A DNA stretch of 64,000 nt from Rhynchopus euleeides (lineage: Eukaryota > Euglenozoa > Diplonemea > Diplonemida > Diplonemidae), in assembly GCA_963210315.1 (NCBI GenBank), contig OY723237.1, positions 2,108,001 through 2,172,000 of the forward strand, in the 5' to 3' direction. The translations under genes and the position numbers were made by a program. Below, in pieces: positions 30,151 to 40,051 of this stretch (the stretch's first letter is position 1; the number at the start of each line of letters is the position of its first letter). Below the pieces are notes generated by a model. It was not told where the DNA came from and made no database searches. It saw nothing but the letters and a program-made list of their open reading frames with translations.

Positions 30151-31320
30151 CTAGGCATACTTGTACCCCCATATGGGGAAGGCCAAAAATATGGGGAAAA
30201 TATGGGGGGAATATGGGGGGTTTTTCAAGTCCTGTTCCCCCATATTTCCCCCATATGGGGGATATATGGGGGAAAACCCAGGGGTTCCTCAGGTGGAAGC
30301 AGTCAGCAAACAGTTCTCTTCGTTCTGCTTTTCACAGGGTGTGAAGTCAGCCACTGACAGGGGACGTCTAGCACCTTGCAGAGCCATCTCACCTCGTCGC
30401 TTTCTGCAGAGAGGAAACGCCCGGCTGAAGTGCTCGAGTCAGACCACAAAAGGTGCTGTGAGAGTGCCGACCGCCACTTTCTTCAAGTCTGAGTAGCTGT
30501 CATCAGAGCATGCTGTCCAGTAGTCCTGTCTTTGCTGGCAGAACAGTTGCGTCCTGCAGCCAGTCCTTGTACTGGCCTTCACAGGTCTCATTCCACCCGG
30601 CAGATGCAGCTTGAATATGTCAAGCTGCCTGGTGACGAGCGTCGACTCCGACTTTTCGGCGCTCGGAGCGGTCAAAAGCGGCGGAAGCGCCTGACACCCC
30701 AGAATGCACTGCTTGTGAATTCCCTTGTCTAATTAAGGACCCCAGGGGGCAGTTCGCAATCACAAACACACCAGAGGAGGAGGACAGCGAGTGTGAGAGT
30801 GAGGACTTAAAAACACAAGAGTGTGTGTTGTGAGGAGCTGTTAACCCTGAACGCGCTATGTGTGTCTGTGCGTATGTGTCCACCATCGCTGCCGCTGTCA
30901 CTGCGGTGCCCCGCCAAACCGGGAAGCGTTCGCTCTCCGCTGCCGCTGTGTCGGCGCAGGAGAGGAACAGGAGGTCGGTGCGACCCACCTGGGGGATCTT
31001 CCAGGGGGGGGGCAGACCTGGCCACACCTGAACGAGCGCGCACCTCCCCAGGATCGGACTCCTGGAGGATCCCCAACAAGGCATGAGGCCGGTTTCGACG
31101 CGCACTTCGCGTGCCTGAGTGGTTTGATGTTCTCCCGTTGCAGCACGAATACCCCCATATCCCCCCATATGGGCCCCATATTTCCCCCATATTCCCCCAT
31201 ATTTTACCGGGTTTTCCCCATATTTTCAGCCTTTTTCCCCATATGGGGGCGGGGTTTTGAGACCCCCCATATTTCCCCCAGATTTAGGGGGTTCCCCATA
31301 TGGGGGGACAAGTATGCCTA
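30151..31320. mobile_element. CATATGGGG inverted-repeat element
   Basis: Begins CTAGGCATACTTGTACCCCC and ends as the complement of CCTAGGCATACTTGTCCCCC. Both arms carry clusters of CCCCATATGGGGA and CCATATTTCCCC. The centre (30310-31130) has protein-like frames on both strands, e.g. + MQLEYVKLPGDERRLRLFG (30604-30732) and - SDDSYSDLKKVAVGTLTAPF (about 30440-30500), perhaps captured host sequence. No intact gene. Confidence 0.6.
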
Positions 31321-32469
31321 GGGGGGGGTCACTGCACCCAAAAAAGCCTGTACATAGGCCAAATTTTGAGAATCGAGTTTTTGACCCTAAAAAGGTGATT
31401 CTGGTGGCAGAAGGTGCCCAATATGCTCCGGAAACTCATTTCCGCCCACTCCCAGGGGGTGGTATGCCCCCGACGATGCCGTTTTTGTCGATGAAAATTT
31501 TCGTGACACAACTTGTACCTGGACTGCACCCCACAGGGCACGTCAACCAGAGCAAACACACCTCAACCTGCCAGAGGCACAGAAGAGCTGGTGTTGTTGG
31601 TTTTCCTGAACCCGAATAGGTTCTCGGTGCCCTCCAGAGGTCAAAAGTCAAGCCAAAATGAGGTGCGAGCACAAGAATTGTTGTGGGAGAACCATGGTAC
31701 AGATCGTGTCACATTTTGAGGGTGTTCCAGGGGAGCTCTCAGCAACTGAGCTGCGACACGGCGCATCCGTTGCCAGGGAGCGCGTCCTCAGAGGACTCTC
31801 GTCATGCCGTCGATCTGAAGTCGGGGCTGGAGGCGGAGACGGGCAATCTTGCGCTTCTGCTGATTCTGCTGTGCGTACCTCTGGCCCGTTTGTACTCGTG
31901 TCTGCTGGACCAGGTGCCTGTTCCAGTCAGCTGCCTCCCCGTCAGAGGAGGCAGTGTAGGGACACTCGCGTCGCGCCCCTGTGCCACATGATCACAGGCA
32001 TGGCACCACACCCGAGGACGCGCTCCCTGGCAACGGATGCGCCGTGCCGCAGACCCAGCTGTTGAGAGCCCCCCTGGAACACCCTCAAAATGTGACACGA
32101 TCTGTACCATGGTTCTCCCACAACAATTCTTGTGCTCGCATCTCATTTTGGCTTGACTTTTGACCTCTGGAGGGCACCGAGAACCTATTCGGGTTCAGGA
32201 AAACCAACAACACCAGCTCTTCTGTGCCTCTGGCAGGTTGAGGTGTGTTTGCTCTGGTTGACGTGCCCTGTGGGGTGCAGTCCAGGTACAAGTTGTGTCA
32301 CATTTCATCGACAAAAACGGCATCGTCGGGGGCATACCACCCCCTGGGAGTGGGCGGAAATGAGTTTCCGGAGCATATTGGGCACTTTCTGCCACCAGAA
32401 TCACCTTTTTAGGGTCAAAAACTCGATTCCCAAAATTTGGCCTATGTTTGACCCAGTGACCCCCCCCCT
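31320..32469. mobile_element. Foldback element with ~460-bp arms
   Basis: 31320-31789 and 32014-32469 are reverse complements apart from small indels, joined by a ~225-bp spacer. The outer ends are GGGGGGGGTCACTGCACCCA and TGACCCAGTGACCCCCCCC. Neither arm has a credible gene. The left end directly abuts the previous element at CCTAGG. Confidence 0.85.
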
Positions 32470-33054
32470 AACCCCCCCCCCCCTTTCCTTCGCCATCTCT
32501 GGCTTTTCCTTTCTTCTACTCCCCTGCCCCCTTCCCCCTCCCCTTTGCTTCGCCTTTTGCCCAAACTGAGAATGCAAAGAGTATGCAACCAATCCCGCCG
32601 CCGCCGAGGGGGAAAACCCGAGAACGAATGTCGACCCAGGGCAGGACAAAACCAACGCGCTGCTCTGTGGTTTAGAACGAAACTATCGAATTACGCCTTT
32701 TGTTGTGCGTGTGTTCCTCACCGCATAAACCTAAACGGGTGGGAGGGCGGAGTGTGTGTCTAGACGCCGCGAAATTCTGAATCTTAGACGCCCCCTCTCC
32801 CCCCCTCCCCCTCCCCCTCACCCACCCATGCACGACGCTGAAGCAAGTGAAGGTACGGTGGTCGGCATGACGACTTACATGTCACAAATCCTACATCGGT
32901 CATCCATTTGCATGAAATATTGCACGCATTGTACAGAAGAATTGCCGACCTAGCAAATGGGTCTTTTTTTGAGCACATTTATGATGCGTAAAAGTGTAGG
33001 AGTGCTTCCGACGATCCTGTTCCTTTTCTGTGTGTCTAGCTATCTCGTGTTCAC
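32470..33054 (+). promoter_or_regulatory. 5' region of the small two-exon gene
   Basis: A C/T-rich run (32461-32540), then CAACCAATCCCGCC at 32583, a CCAAT-box-like motif. A tract TTCCTTTTCTGTGTGTCTAG ends at 33039, some 15 nt before the ATG at 33055, and looks like a splice acceptor, possibly for spliced-leader addition. No other gene seen. Confidence 0.35.
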
Positions 33055-33726
33055 ATGTGCTCCACACCCACATCAAAGCAGCAGGCTCTAGGGTGGTGGA
33101 AGCGTCAACGCATCATTAAGGAAGAAGGAAGCACGGTTGCTACGCTTTTCATGCCAGTTACAAAACATGATGGGATTACATGTAGCTTACTTCAGCGTCG
33201 TATATATGCCGAAGTGACGCAGAAGATGCTGATGGCGGCAAAGAATACCGGCCAGAGTGAGCGGGTGTGTGTGTGTGTGACGGGGAAGGGGTCTCGTGTC
33301 AAATCAGTGTGCCCGTGTTGTGTTCTCCTTGACCCCTTCCCCTTACTCCCCTTTCCCCCCCCCCCCCCTCTCTCTCTCTCCCCCCACCACCCCCTCTGCC
33401 TGGTATTCTCCCGCAACTCGGTATCTTCCAAATCTATTCGAGCCGTATCCAGCCCCCGTCTCGATGGATACGGTGTTCATCGGAAGGACCTCTCTCTTCT
33501 CATCCTCGTATACTTGTTCTTTCTCCCCCCCTCGCCGCCAAGCCCTACCGCCTATAGGTGGTGTCACCACTCTTCCCCCTTTCCTCCGCAGGGTCAGATC
33601 TTTTGCATCGTGTGTGAGTTGATTTCACGTGAGGTTAAATTCTGTGAGTATCATCGACCTGCGAGGGCATGCTCTCGTAAAATCGGGCCCGTGAAAGTCA
33701 CCTACACGCGCGATGCGCAGCTGTGA
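33055..33726 (+). CDS. Small two-exon gene, unknown Cys-containing protein
   Basis: Exon 1 is 33055-33264 and exon 2 about 33592-33726, both in one frame. Between them a 327-nt (109 x 3) segment starts GTGTGTGTGTG and ends TTTCCTCCGCAG with a strong pyrimidine tract and low-complexity C/T sequence, so it is best read as an intron even though it is open. The spliced product is about 114 residues. Exon 1 is basic (KQQALGWWKRQRIIKEEGST). Exon 2 has CIVCELISREVKFCEYH and ends KVTYTRDAQL; C-x2-C plus C and H could bind zinc. Family not recognised. It lies in the same orientation as the genes at 34.3 and 35.7 kb. Confidence 0.5.
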   Translation: MCSTPTSKQQALGWWKRQRIIKEEGSTVATLFMPVTKHDGITCSLLQRRIYAEVTQKMLMAAKNTGQSERVCVCVTGKGSRVKSVCPCCVLLDPFPLLPFPPPPPLSLSPHHPLCLVFSRNSVSSKSIRAVSSPRLDGYGVHRKDLSLLILVYLFFLPPSPPSPTAYRWCHHSSPFPPQGQIFCIVCELISREVKFCEYHRPARACSRKIGPVKVTYTRDAQL

Positions 33727-34325
33727 GCGTTTTACTCCCCTTCCAGCAAAAGCAGCAAAAGGGGCTTTGCGGGGGGGGGGGTGGTGGGAATGCGGTGACA
33801 TGGGGAAAATGATTCGGCGCTCGCCAACGGCAACCGGTGTTCTCCCGGGAGCAGGAGTGAAGTCGAGAGGTGGTGGGGTGGGGTGGGGTGTGCGCGTGTC
33901 CCGCTTTCCAACCAAACATGATGCCGCTGTAATAATTTGTTTGGAAGGCCCAGCGACACTGTGTGCCCCACACCAAGGCATGCAGGACTGTCGGGTAGAT
34001 GTGCCATCGCATCAATGAGGAAGAGTGCATCACGTGTTTTTTACGTTGTTTTTCCTTTGACACGTCTGCCCTCGTCTGCTTGGCACTGTGGTCAGATCTG
34101 CCTCCTCCTAACCCCGAGAGCGGATCGCCTGTTGGGATTTTGTTGAAAAGCGCGCGCGATGCCTCGTCGCCTGTCGGCTGTATCGCACCCCTCCCCACCC
34201 CACTCGGCCCAAACCCGTGGAACCGCTTCTGTGCACTGCTTCGCCACCACAGTGATGTTCTGCTCGTGGTAGTTTCAATCCGCACCACCTCCTGCAGCAC
34301 ATAGGGGGGCAGGGGCAGAAGGGTG
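33727..34325. other. Intergenic spacer and 5' region of the DUF4116 gene
   Basis: A G-run at 33772-33783 and GGTGGGGTGGGGTGGGGTGT near 33871-33893. The end has CACCTCCTGCAGCACATAG 17-22 nt before the ATG, a candidate splice acceptor. No gene seen. Confidence 0.4.
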
Positions 34326-35423
34326 ATGGAGGTGTTTCTGGTGGACGCGATGACCGGGGTGCAGCACCCTGCATGCGTTGGTCTTGACGACAGTCCTGCC
34401 ACAGTGAGGGAGGTTGCACGCCAGGCGTTCAGCTACCCCGCTGGTGTGGAGGCGGCTGACCTGCAGCTGTCTGTGGGCGGGCGCAGGGTGTGCGACGACG
34501 ATTCGCTGAGCAGCAACGCGGGTGTTGAAGGCGGGTGTGTGATTGACGTGCAGCTGCTGCCCCAGCGATACATTGATGCGATTCGCAGCGGGAGCAAAAA
34601 GCCGTGGGAGGTGCCGCTGTGGGTTTTGGAGCCGGGGGGCTTCTTCGATGCTCTTGACTTGCTCCACAGCGGGTCCTTCCCGTTGCGAGACGCGCACCAC
34701 ACCGTGAAGGCCAATCGTGACATTGTCTTGGCTGCGGTGAACAACCGTCCCGGGTCCGTCCAGTTCGCAGACAGCACCCTGAAAGCCGACCGCGACATCC
34801 TTCTTGCCGCAGTGCAGTCGAGTGGCTGGTTTCTTCAGCACGCGGCTGATTCTCTGAGGGCTGACCGCGGGCTCGTGCTCGCCGCAGTCCAAAAAGACGG
34901 CAGGGCGATTCGGTTCGCAGACCCTGCACTGAGGTGCGATCGTGAGATTATTTTCGCTGCAGTGACATGTAATTGCGATGCCATCCTGGACACTGATGAG
35001 TCCCTGAAGGCTGACCGCGACTTCGTCCTTGCTGTGGTGCAACACAACGGGCGGTTCCTGTGTCATGCAGACGAACCTCTCAAGGCCGACCGCGAGGTCG
35101 TCCTCGCTGCAATCCAGAATCAGGGCGCGGCTCTGGGGCACGCTGCCGATTTCCTGAAAAGCGACCGTGAAATTGTTCTTGCTGCAGTGCAAACTGACGG
35201 CTGGTCCTTGCGGCACGCAGACACCGCCCTGAAAGCCGACCGTGAAATTGTTCTTGCGGCGGTGCAAAATGAAGGCTGTGCCTTGCGGCTCGCAGACACC
35301 ACCCTGAAATCCGATCGTGAGATCGCTCTTGCTGCGGTGCAGAATCAGCGCCACGCCCTGCGGTTCGTGGACGCATCGATCCAGGCGGAGATTTCCTGTC
35401 CACCACGCCCGATGACAACCTGA
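34326..35423 (+). CDS. Ubiquitin-like + DUF4116-repeat protein
   Basis: 365 residues. Residues 1-78 look like a ubiquitin fold: a start MEVFLVDAMTGVQH, then LQLSVGGRRVCDDDSLSSN and GGCVIDVQLL. A linker follows (RYIDAIRSGSKKPWEVPLWV), then nine tandem repeats of about 24 residues with the consensus LKADREIVLAAVQNxG.AL (residues 120-350), i.e. DUF4116. These repeats occur in large numbers in several protists; their role is unknown, probably protein binding. The stop at 35423 comes just after repeat nine. The neighbouring frame continues in protein-like fashion (DFLSTTPDDNLMMKPAALPG to a TGA at 35512), so a frameshift near 35390 may have shortened the C-terminus. Start chosen at 34326, the first ATG. 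Confidence 0.8.
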   Translation: MEVFLVDAMTGVQHPACVGLDDSPATVREVARQAFSYPAGVEAADLQLSVGGRRVCDDDSLSSNAGVEGGCVIDVQLLPQRYIDAIRSGSKKPWEVPLWVLEPGGFFDALDLLHSGSFPLRDAHHTVKANRDIVLAAVNNRPGSVQFADSTLKADRDILLAAVQSSGWFLQHAADSLRADRGLVLAAVQKDGRAIRFADPALRCDREIIFAAVTCNCDAILDTDESLKADRDFVLAVVQHNGRFLCHADEPLKADREVVLAAIQNQGAALGHAADFLKSDREIVLAAVQTDGWSLRHADTALKADREIVLAAVQNEGCALRLADTTLKSDREIALAAVQNQRHALRFVDASIQAEISCPPRPMTT

Positions 35424-35715
35424 TGATGAAGCCTGCTGCTCTCCCAGGAGGACCCCTCAACGTGTACACGGATGGGTCGCTGATGGTGTCTGTTTCACAG
35501 GCTAGCGCATGATTTGCCAGCAGTCGTCACACAGCAAACATGCTGTCCGTACATCCCCCCACCCCCCTCCCCCCACCCCCCTCCCGCCCAATGCCCTGAT
35601 TTGTCATCTACTTCACCCACCCACCCTCCCCCCTTTTAGCGGGCGACCAACCATCCCTGCTGCATCCACTACCCACCCACCCCCCCACACAGGCCCCCCC
35701 CACCCCCTCCCCGAG
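35424..35715 (+). promoter_or_regulatory. C-rich 5' flank of the coiled-coil gene
   Basis: Strongly C-rich, ending CCCCCCCACACAGGCCCC some 25 nt before the ATG; ACACAG is a plausible splice acceptor. Confidence 0.3.
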
Positions 35716-35877
35716 ATGCTCGGCAGCACGCTCGGCAGAGCACCGCCCCCCGGGCAGGCTGCAGCCGCATCCACCACCGCCACCGCAACGACGGCAGCAC
35801 CTGGCTCCTCCTCCTCCTCCTCTTCCACCCCCTCCCTCACAGCTGGCTACACGGCTGTGCCGACATCCCACCACCAC

Positions 35878-35915
<38 letters not shown>

Positions 35916-37293
35916 CGCCGAACCCCACCACGCCGGGTTTGGCGAGGCTGAGGCAGGGCAGTCGGAATGCGGCGAGACGGAGGCTTCATACCCACCTCCA
36001 ATGTACAACCCTCGCACCGCGTGGGTGGGGGATGAGAGGGGGCTGGACGCCCCACCGCCGCAGCCAGCACCGCCTGGTTTGGGTGGCGGTGGCGGCGGCG
36101 GTGGAAGCATGTCGCCAAGGCGTGGCCTCCCCGCCGGGATGGGCCCGCGCACGGCGCAGGAGCTGCTGGACCTGGAGGAGGAGAACCGGGTGTTGAGGCG
36201 CGAGGTGGCGCGTCTGCAGCAGCTCAACGAGGCCCGCCGGAAGCAGCTCGCCGACATGCAGGGGCGTGTCGACGATTTGGAGTCGGAGCGGCTGGCCTCG
36301 GAGCCACCCCCTCCGAGGCGGAGCGGCGACTATTCCCAGGGAGGCGGAGGGGGGGGAGGGCGTGCTTCGCGCGGCGGTGCCCGCCCCATGACCCCTTCCC
36401 CTGCGCGTGCCCCGTCGACGCCAGCTGCGTCGACACCGCCTGCGTCGCCGAAGGAGCAGCAGCAGCAGGCAGAGAGATTGAACCGGTTAGAGCTGTTGGT
36501 GCAGAGGTGGAAGCAGAAGGCGTTTACCTGGGAGGAGCGGTATTCCCACCTGTGGGCGGAGGTGTCGAAGGCGGAGACATCGCCGGCGGTGGCAGAGGCG
36601 CTGCGCGCCGTGGCGTCGATCGGCGGCGGCGGGATCCAGGAGATGGTGGACCTGGAGGAGGCGTTCGACATGGTGAAGTCGGAGCTGGCGAAGGCGAAGC
36701 AGCTGGTGGCGAGGCACGGGCTGGGCGGTGCGGCGGGGCCCGGCAGGGGGGGCAGGGTGGCGGTGATGTCGCAGACCTCGCCGCGGCAGCCTGGCAGCCC
36801 GCAGGGCGGGGCGGGGGAGGAGGGTGTGGTGGTGGTGGCGGAGCAGGGGCAGGGGCAGGGGCAGCAGGCGGGCGGCGGGGTGTGCCACCAGTGTGCGGAG
36901 TACCGGTATCGCCTGGCGACGCTGAGCGATAAGCTGGCGGACACGGAGGCTGCGAAGGTTTTCGAGCAGAAGAAGTTGGAAGCGCTGACGCCGTCCTTCC
37001 CCTTCTTCAGCGCACTGCCCGGCCTCGAGGCGCTGGATGCGTCCCTGCACCTTGCGCTGCACGGGCGTGATGCTGCTATGGAGCTCTGTAAGGTGTGTTG
37101 TTGTTGCACAGTGGAGGTCACACCCAAGAGCAAGTTGATCGGTGTTGGCCACACTGATATAAAGAGATTCACGTGTGTGTGTGTGTGTCACGTGGTGTTG
37201 TGGCAGTGGAGGCAGCACCGGAGCTGGTCGGAATCGTCCCTGCGTGCTGTTCTTTTTTTGCGCATTGTGGAGTTTGGTGGGGGGGGGGGGTAG
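35716..37293 (+). CDS. Coiled-coil protein with His/Gln runs, 3' exons uncertain
   Basis: The first good ATG is at 35716. The N-terminus is low complexity (Ser run, HHHH plus 11 Gln, Gly run). A coiled coil (TAQELLDLEEENRVLRREVA) spans about residues 145-190, a Pro-rich linker follows, then a helical region (NRLELLVQRWKQKAFTWEER; YSHLWAEVSKAETSPAVAEA; DLEEAFDMVKSELAKAKQLV) and CHQCAEYRYRLATLSDKLAD. Coding quality collapses after HGRDAAMELC (nt 37085), where GTAAGG at 37088 is a perfect splice donor. The remaining frame to 37293 is probably intron. Downstream sequence is filled by a piggyBac-like fragment and YR element 1, so the last exons may be displaced or lost. No enzymatic domain; possibly cytoskeletal. 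Confidence 0.65.
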
Positions 37294-37301
37294 GGAAAAC
37301 C

Positions 37302-37480
37302 TTAACCTTTTGAGACCGGTGGGGGGGCGACTTAATTCACCCAAAATCCGGGATTTTGGCCACCTTCCCCAGTAAAGATTTTTCCACTCCACCAAAATCA
37401 GAATTTCTTTTTATGGTGAACTGCGTTGTTTCAGAACGATCCGAGAATCAACTTTTTTTTGAGAAAAAAAATATTTTTTT
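37302..37480 (-). mobile_element. Fragment of a piggyBac-like element
   Basis: TTAACCTTTTGAGACC and the next ~170 bp match, inverted, the 3' end of the element at 53963-54932 (shared ACTCCACCAAAATCAGAATT and TTTATGGTGAA). The other end was not found; it may have been lost with the insertion of YR element 1. Confidence 0.6.
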
Positions 37481-37694
37481 TTTTGCATACACGTTAAGTG
37501 TTCTAAGAAACCAGACATAACCAGAAGACCAACATCATGTTCGTGCTAGCACTTTTCCCTTTTGTCATCACACCCGTGCGCCAAAACAGGTTAGGCCATA
37601 TATTTGGCTGCGTTCAACGAAAAATATTTTCGTGGTTCAACACTCCCACCTACTCCCTTCTCTTTACTCCACCCTTCAACCCCCGACATATCCG

Positions 37695-39038
37695 ATGCCT
37701 GGCGTGCAGAACTCGGAGCTGGTGCTGTCCGGAGTGGGGCGCGGCGCGGGCAACCCGGATGCCTTGTCCGCCCCCCTCCCGGCGGGCGACTTCGGGATGG
37801 CGATGGGGCAGGCGCTGGCGGCAGTGACCACCGCCAACGCCCGCGAGGTGGCCACTCGCGAGGTCGCGGGGGCCGACATCCGGGCCACGCAGGTGGAGGC
37901 GCACGCGAGGGTGCACGCGGCGGGGGTGGAGGCGGGGGCGGCTACGAGGGCCGCCAACGCGGAGGCGGCGGCGGGGATGCACATCGCATCCGCGAATGCA
38001 GCGGCGCATGCGGCGAAGGTGGAATCCGCTGCGGCACAGCGGGTGACGGGGGCGGAGTCGGACGCGAAGGTGGCGTCGGTGGAGGCGGCGGCCTCAAACG
38101 CCGTCACGGAGGCGCAGGCGCGGGCCATGGTCGCCGAGGAGTCCGCCAGGCACGCGGAGGTGAGAGCCCGCCTCGAGGCGGAGCTGGCCCTCGAGAGGGA
38201 GAAGACGCGGAACGCCGCGTTGGTGATGGAGGAGCGGGCCAAGGCCCAGCGGGAGACGGCCCTCGCGGAGCACGCGAGGGTAAGGGCTGAGGCAGGTGCG
38301 AGCCGGGCTGCAGCCCCCCAGGACGAGGTGGCTTCCCTCCGGGAGGAGGTGCGGCGGATGCGGGAGGTGGCGGACCTCCAGGCGGAGCTGGCCCGCCTGC
38401 GGGGAAACGGGACGGGCTCCGGAGCCGGCGCCGGAGCACCGAGGGCCGGAAAGCCGGAGCAGCGGGACGGGGCCGGCAGCGTAGCCGGCAGCAGCGACAG
38501 CCGCAGGGGCGCCGGGGCTCTCAACCCCCTGGACGTGGACGAGTGGTGGCACGCGGACGAGGCCACGCTGGGGCTGGTGCACCTGCACCAGCTGCGCCGC
38601 TACGACGCCCTGCTGGGGGCCCGGGCGGGGGGTGCCCTGCGCCCGCAGGCCCACGAGGCGCAGGCCCGGATGAGGGATATCAACCTCATCATGACGAGCC
38701 TGCCGTCGCTGCAGGAGCCGGAGGACTACGACGACCTCCTGGTCCGGCTGATGCAGAACCAGTTCTGCAGGCTGGAAGCCCTCAACGAGGGCGTGTTGGG
38801 GGGCGGATGGGAGGCGGCCTCCGCGATGGAGGAGGAATTCTTCGGGAAGCCGGAGATTCCTCCGTACCTCCGGGCGGCAAAGGAGAAGGCACGGGCCCGC
38901 CAGCCACGCTCCCCCCAGGTCCACCACCCACAGCATCAGCATCAACATCAACAACAACAGCAACGCAGCTCGCAGCCACAGCCGCAGCAGGGCCACCCCA
39001 CCAGCCAGCGGAGCAGGAGGGGGGGCCACAGGCAGTGA
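37695..39038 (+). CDS. gag: YR retrotransposon 1 Gag-like protein
   Basis: 447 residues from ATG 37695 (MPGVQNSELVLSG). An Ala/Glu-rich helical region covers residues 50-230 (AHARVHAAGVEAGAATRAAN type), with a coiled coil (EEVRRMREVADLQAELARLR). A globular part follows (NPLDVDEWWHADEATLGLVH to EFFGKPEIPPYLRAAKEKAR), then a His/Gln-rich tail (PQHQHQHQQQQQ) and a basic end SQRSRRGGHRQ that could bind RNA. No zinc knuckle. The stop at 39036-39038 is 17 nt before the recombinase ATG. The role as structural protein is inferred from position and composition. Confidence 0.75.
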   Translation: MPGVQNSELVLSGVGRGAGNPDALSAPLPAGDFGMAMGQALAAVTTANAREVATREVAGADIRATQVEAHARVHAAGVEAGAATRAANAEAAAGMHIASANAAAHAAKVESAAAQRVTGAESDAKVASVEAAASNAVTEAQARAMVAEESARHAEVRARLEAELALEREKTRNAALVMEERAKAQRETALAEHARVRAEAGASRAAAPQDEVASLREEVRRMREVADLQAELARLRGNGTGSGAGAGAPRAGKPEQRDGAGSVAGSSDSRRGAGALNPLDVDEWWHADEATLGLVHLHQLRRYDALLGARAGGALRPQAHEAQARMRDINLIMTSLPSLQEPEDYDDLLVRLMQNQFCRLEALNEGVLGGGWEAASAMEEEFFGKPEIPPYLRAAKEKARARQPRSPQVHHPQHQHQHQQQQQRSSQPQPQQGHPTSQRSRRGGHRQ

Positions 39039-39055
39039 GCTCGCCCCTCACGGCG

Positions 39056-40051
39056 ATGCTGGAGAGCATAGGGGTGCTCTCCACGGCGCGGGTGGGAAGG
39101 AGACGGGCACAGGAGGACCCGCTGACCGCCAGAGAGGCACAGCGGATCGCCAAGCGCGCGGTGAAGACGCTGGGGGAGGCGTTGGCACCGTCGACGTGGA
39201 GGGGGCTCGAGGGGCCCCACCGGCGACTCCTCCAGTTCCGGCACGAGTGGGAGCAGACCACGGGTGTGCTCTTGCCGTGGGACCTTTGCATCATTTACTG
39301 GGTGCAGATGCTCATGTCCGAAGCGGACTCCCCACTCCGGCCCTCCTCCGCCCTACAGTACGTATCGAGGGCGGTCGCCGCGATGAGCCGCATGGGGGTT
39401 GTGGTGGACTCCCAGCTGCTCCAAGACTTCAAGCGAGGTCTGAAGCGCTTGGGGGCCCTCCGACCGCAGCACCAAGCGAAGCCAGCAGCATCCGCCCAGG
39501 TGGCCGCAGTGGTGGGCCGGGAGGACGTCGACCGCGACACGAAGCTCGCGATTGTGCTGGGGTGGTGCGGGGCGGCGCGGGTGTCGGACGTGGTGCGCCT
39601 GAAGTGCGGGGACATCGCTTTCCAGAGCGAGTTTGTCGCCGTGAACTGGGCGGAGACGAAGAGCGACCCGTTCCGCCTGGGCGTCACGACGGGCCTGTTC
39701 CTCTCGGAGTGCTGGACGGAGGTGCTGCGGGAGGCGATCTCGGGGCGGGCGGCGGGCGCGCTGGTGGTCGACACGACCTACCGGCGCATCGTGGCGGCGC
39801 TGAAGAAGGAGGACCCGGAGCTGAGTGGTCATTCCCTCCGTCGGGGGGCTCTGGCGGAGCTCCTGCAAGAGGGGCTGTGCCTGGAGTCGCTTCGGCAGCT
39901 GTCCCGCCACAGCTCCCTGGACGCCCTGGCCAGGTACCTCCCGGCGGGGAAGCTGAAGCTGGCGAGGCAGACGGCCTCCACATCAATGGTGCTCGACCGG
40001 GGGCTATCCCGGGGGTCGCTCTTTGCCCTGCCTTCCCTGGGAAGCTCCTGA
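39056..40051 (+). CDS. YR retrotransposon 1 tyrosine recombinase
   Basis: 331 residues from ATG 39056. An N-terminal SAM-like helical domain is followed by the catalytic domain. Catalytic residues: the first Arg in WCGAARVSDVVRLK (about residue 180), Lys in AETKSDPF, HSLRRGAL (H-x-x-R, about 260), H in LSRHSSLDAL (about 283), and the nucleophile Tyr in LARYLPAG (about 291). All five positions are present. It would integrate circular double-stranded cDNA by site-specific recombination without target duplication. The RT frame overlaps its 3' end at -1, so RT may be made by frameshifting. Confidence 0.9.
   Translation: MLESIGVLSTARVGRRRAQEDPLTAREAQRIAKRAVKTLGEALAPSTWRGLEGPHRRLLQFRHEWEQTTGVLLPWDLCIIYWVQMLMSEADSPLRPSSALQYVSRAVAAMSRMGVVVDSQLLQDFKRGLKRLGALRPQHQAKPAASAQVAAVVGREDVDRDTKLAIVLGWCGAARVSDVVRLKCGDIAFQSEFVAVNWAETKSDPFRLGVTTGLFLSECWTEVLREAISGRAAGALVVDTTYRRIVAALKKEDPELSGHSLRRGALAELLQEGLCLESLRQLSRHSSLDALARYLPAGKLKLARQTASTSMVLDRGLSRGSLFALPSLGSS

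Noticed and set aside
23700-32470. CRISPR arrays
   Set aside because: Repeats are foldbacks and satellites without unique spacers of constant length; the genome is eukaryotic.
32401-32655. Minus-strand 84-aa Gly/Arg-rich frame
   Set aside because: Complement of a C/T-rich low-complexity tract.
34275-35354. 359-aa minus-strand repeat protein opposite the DUF4116 gene
   Set aside because: Its repeats are the complement of the DUF4116 repeats.
37676-39029. About 300-aa minus-strand frames opposite Gag 1
   Set aside because: GC-rich shadows without motif or start context.
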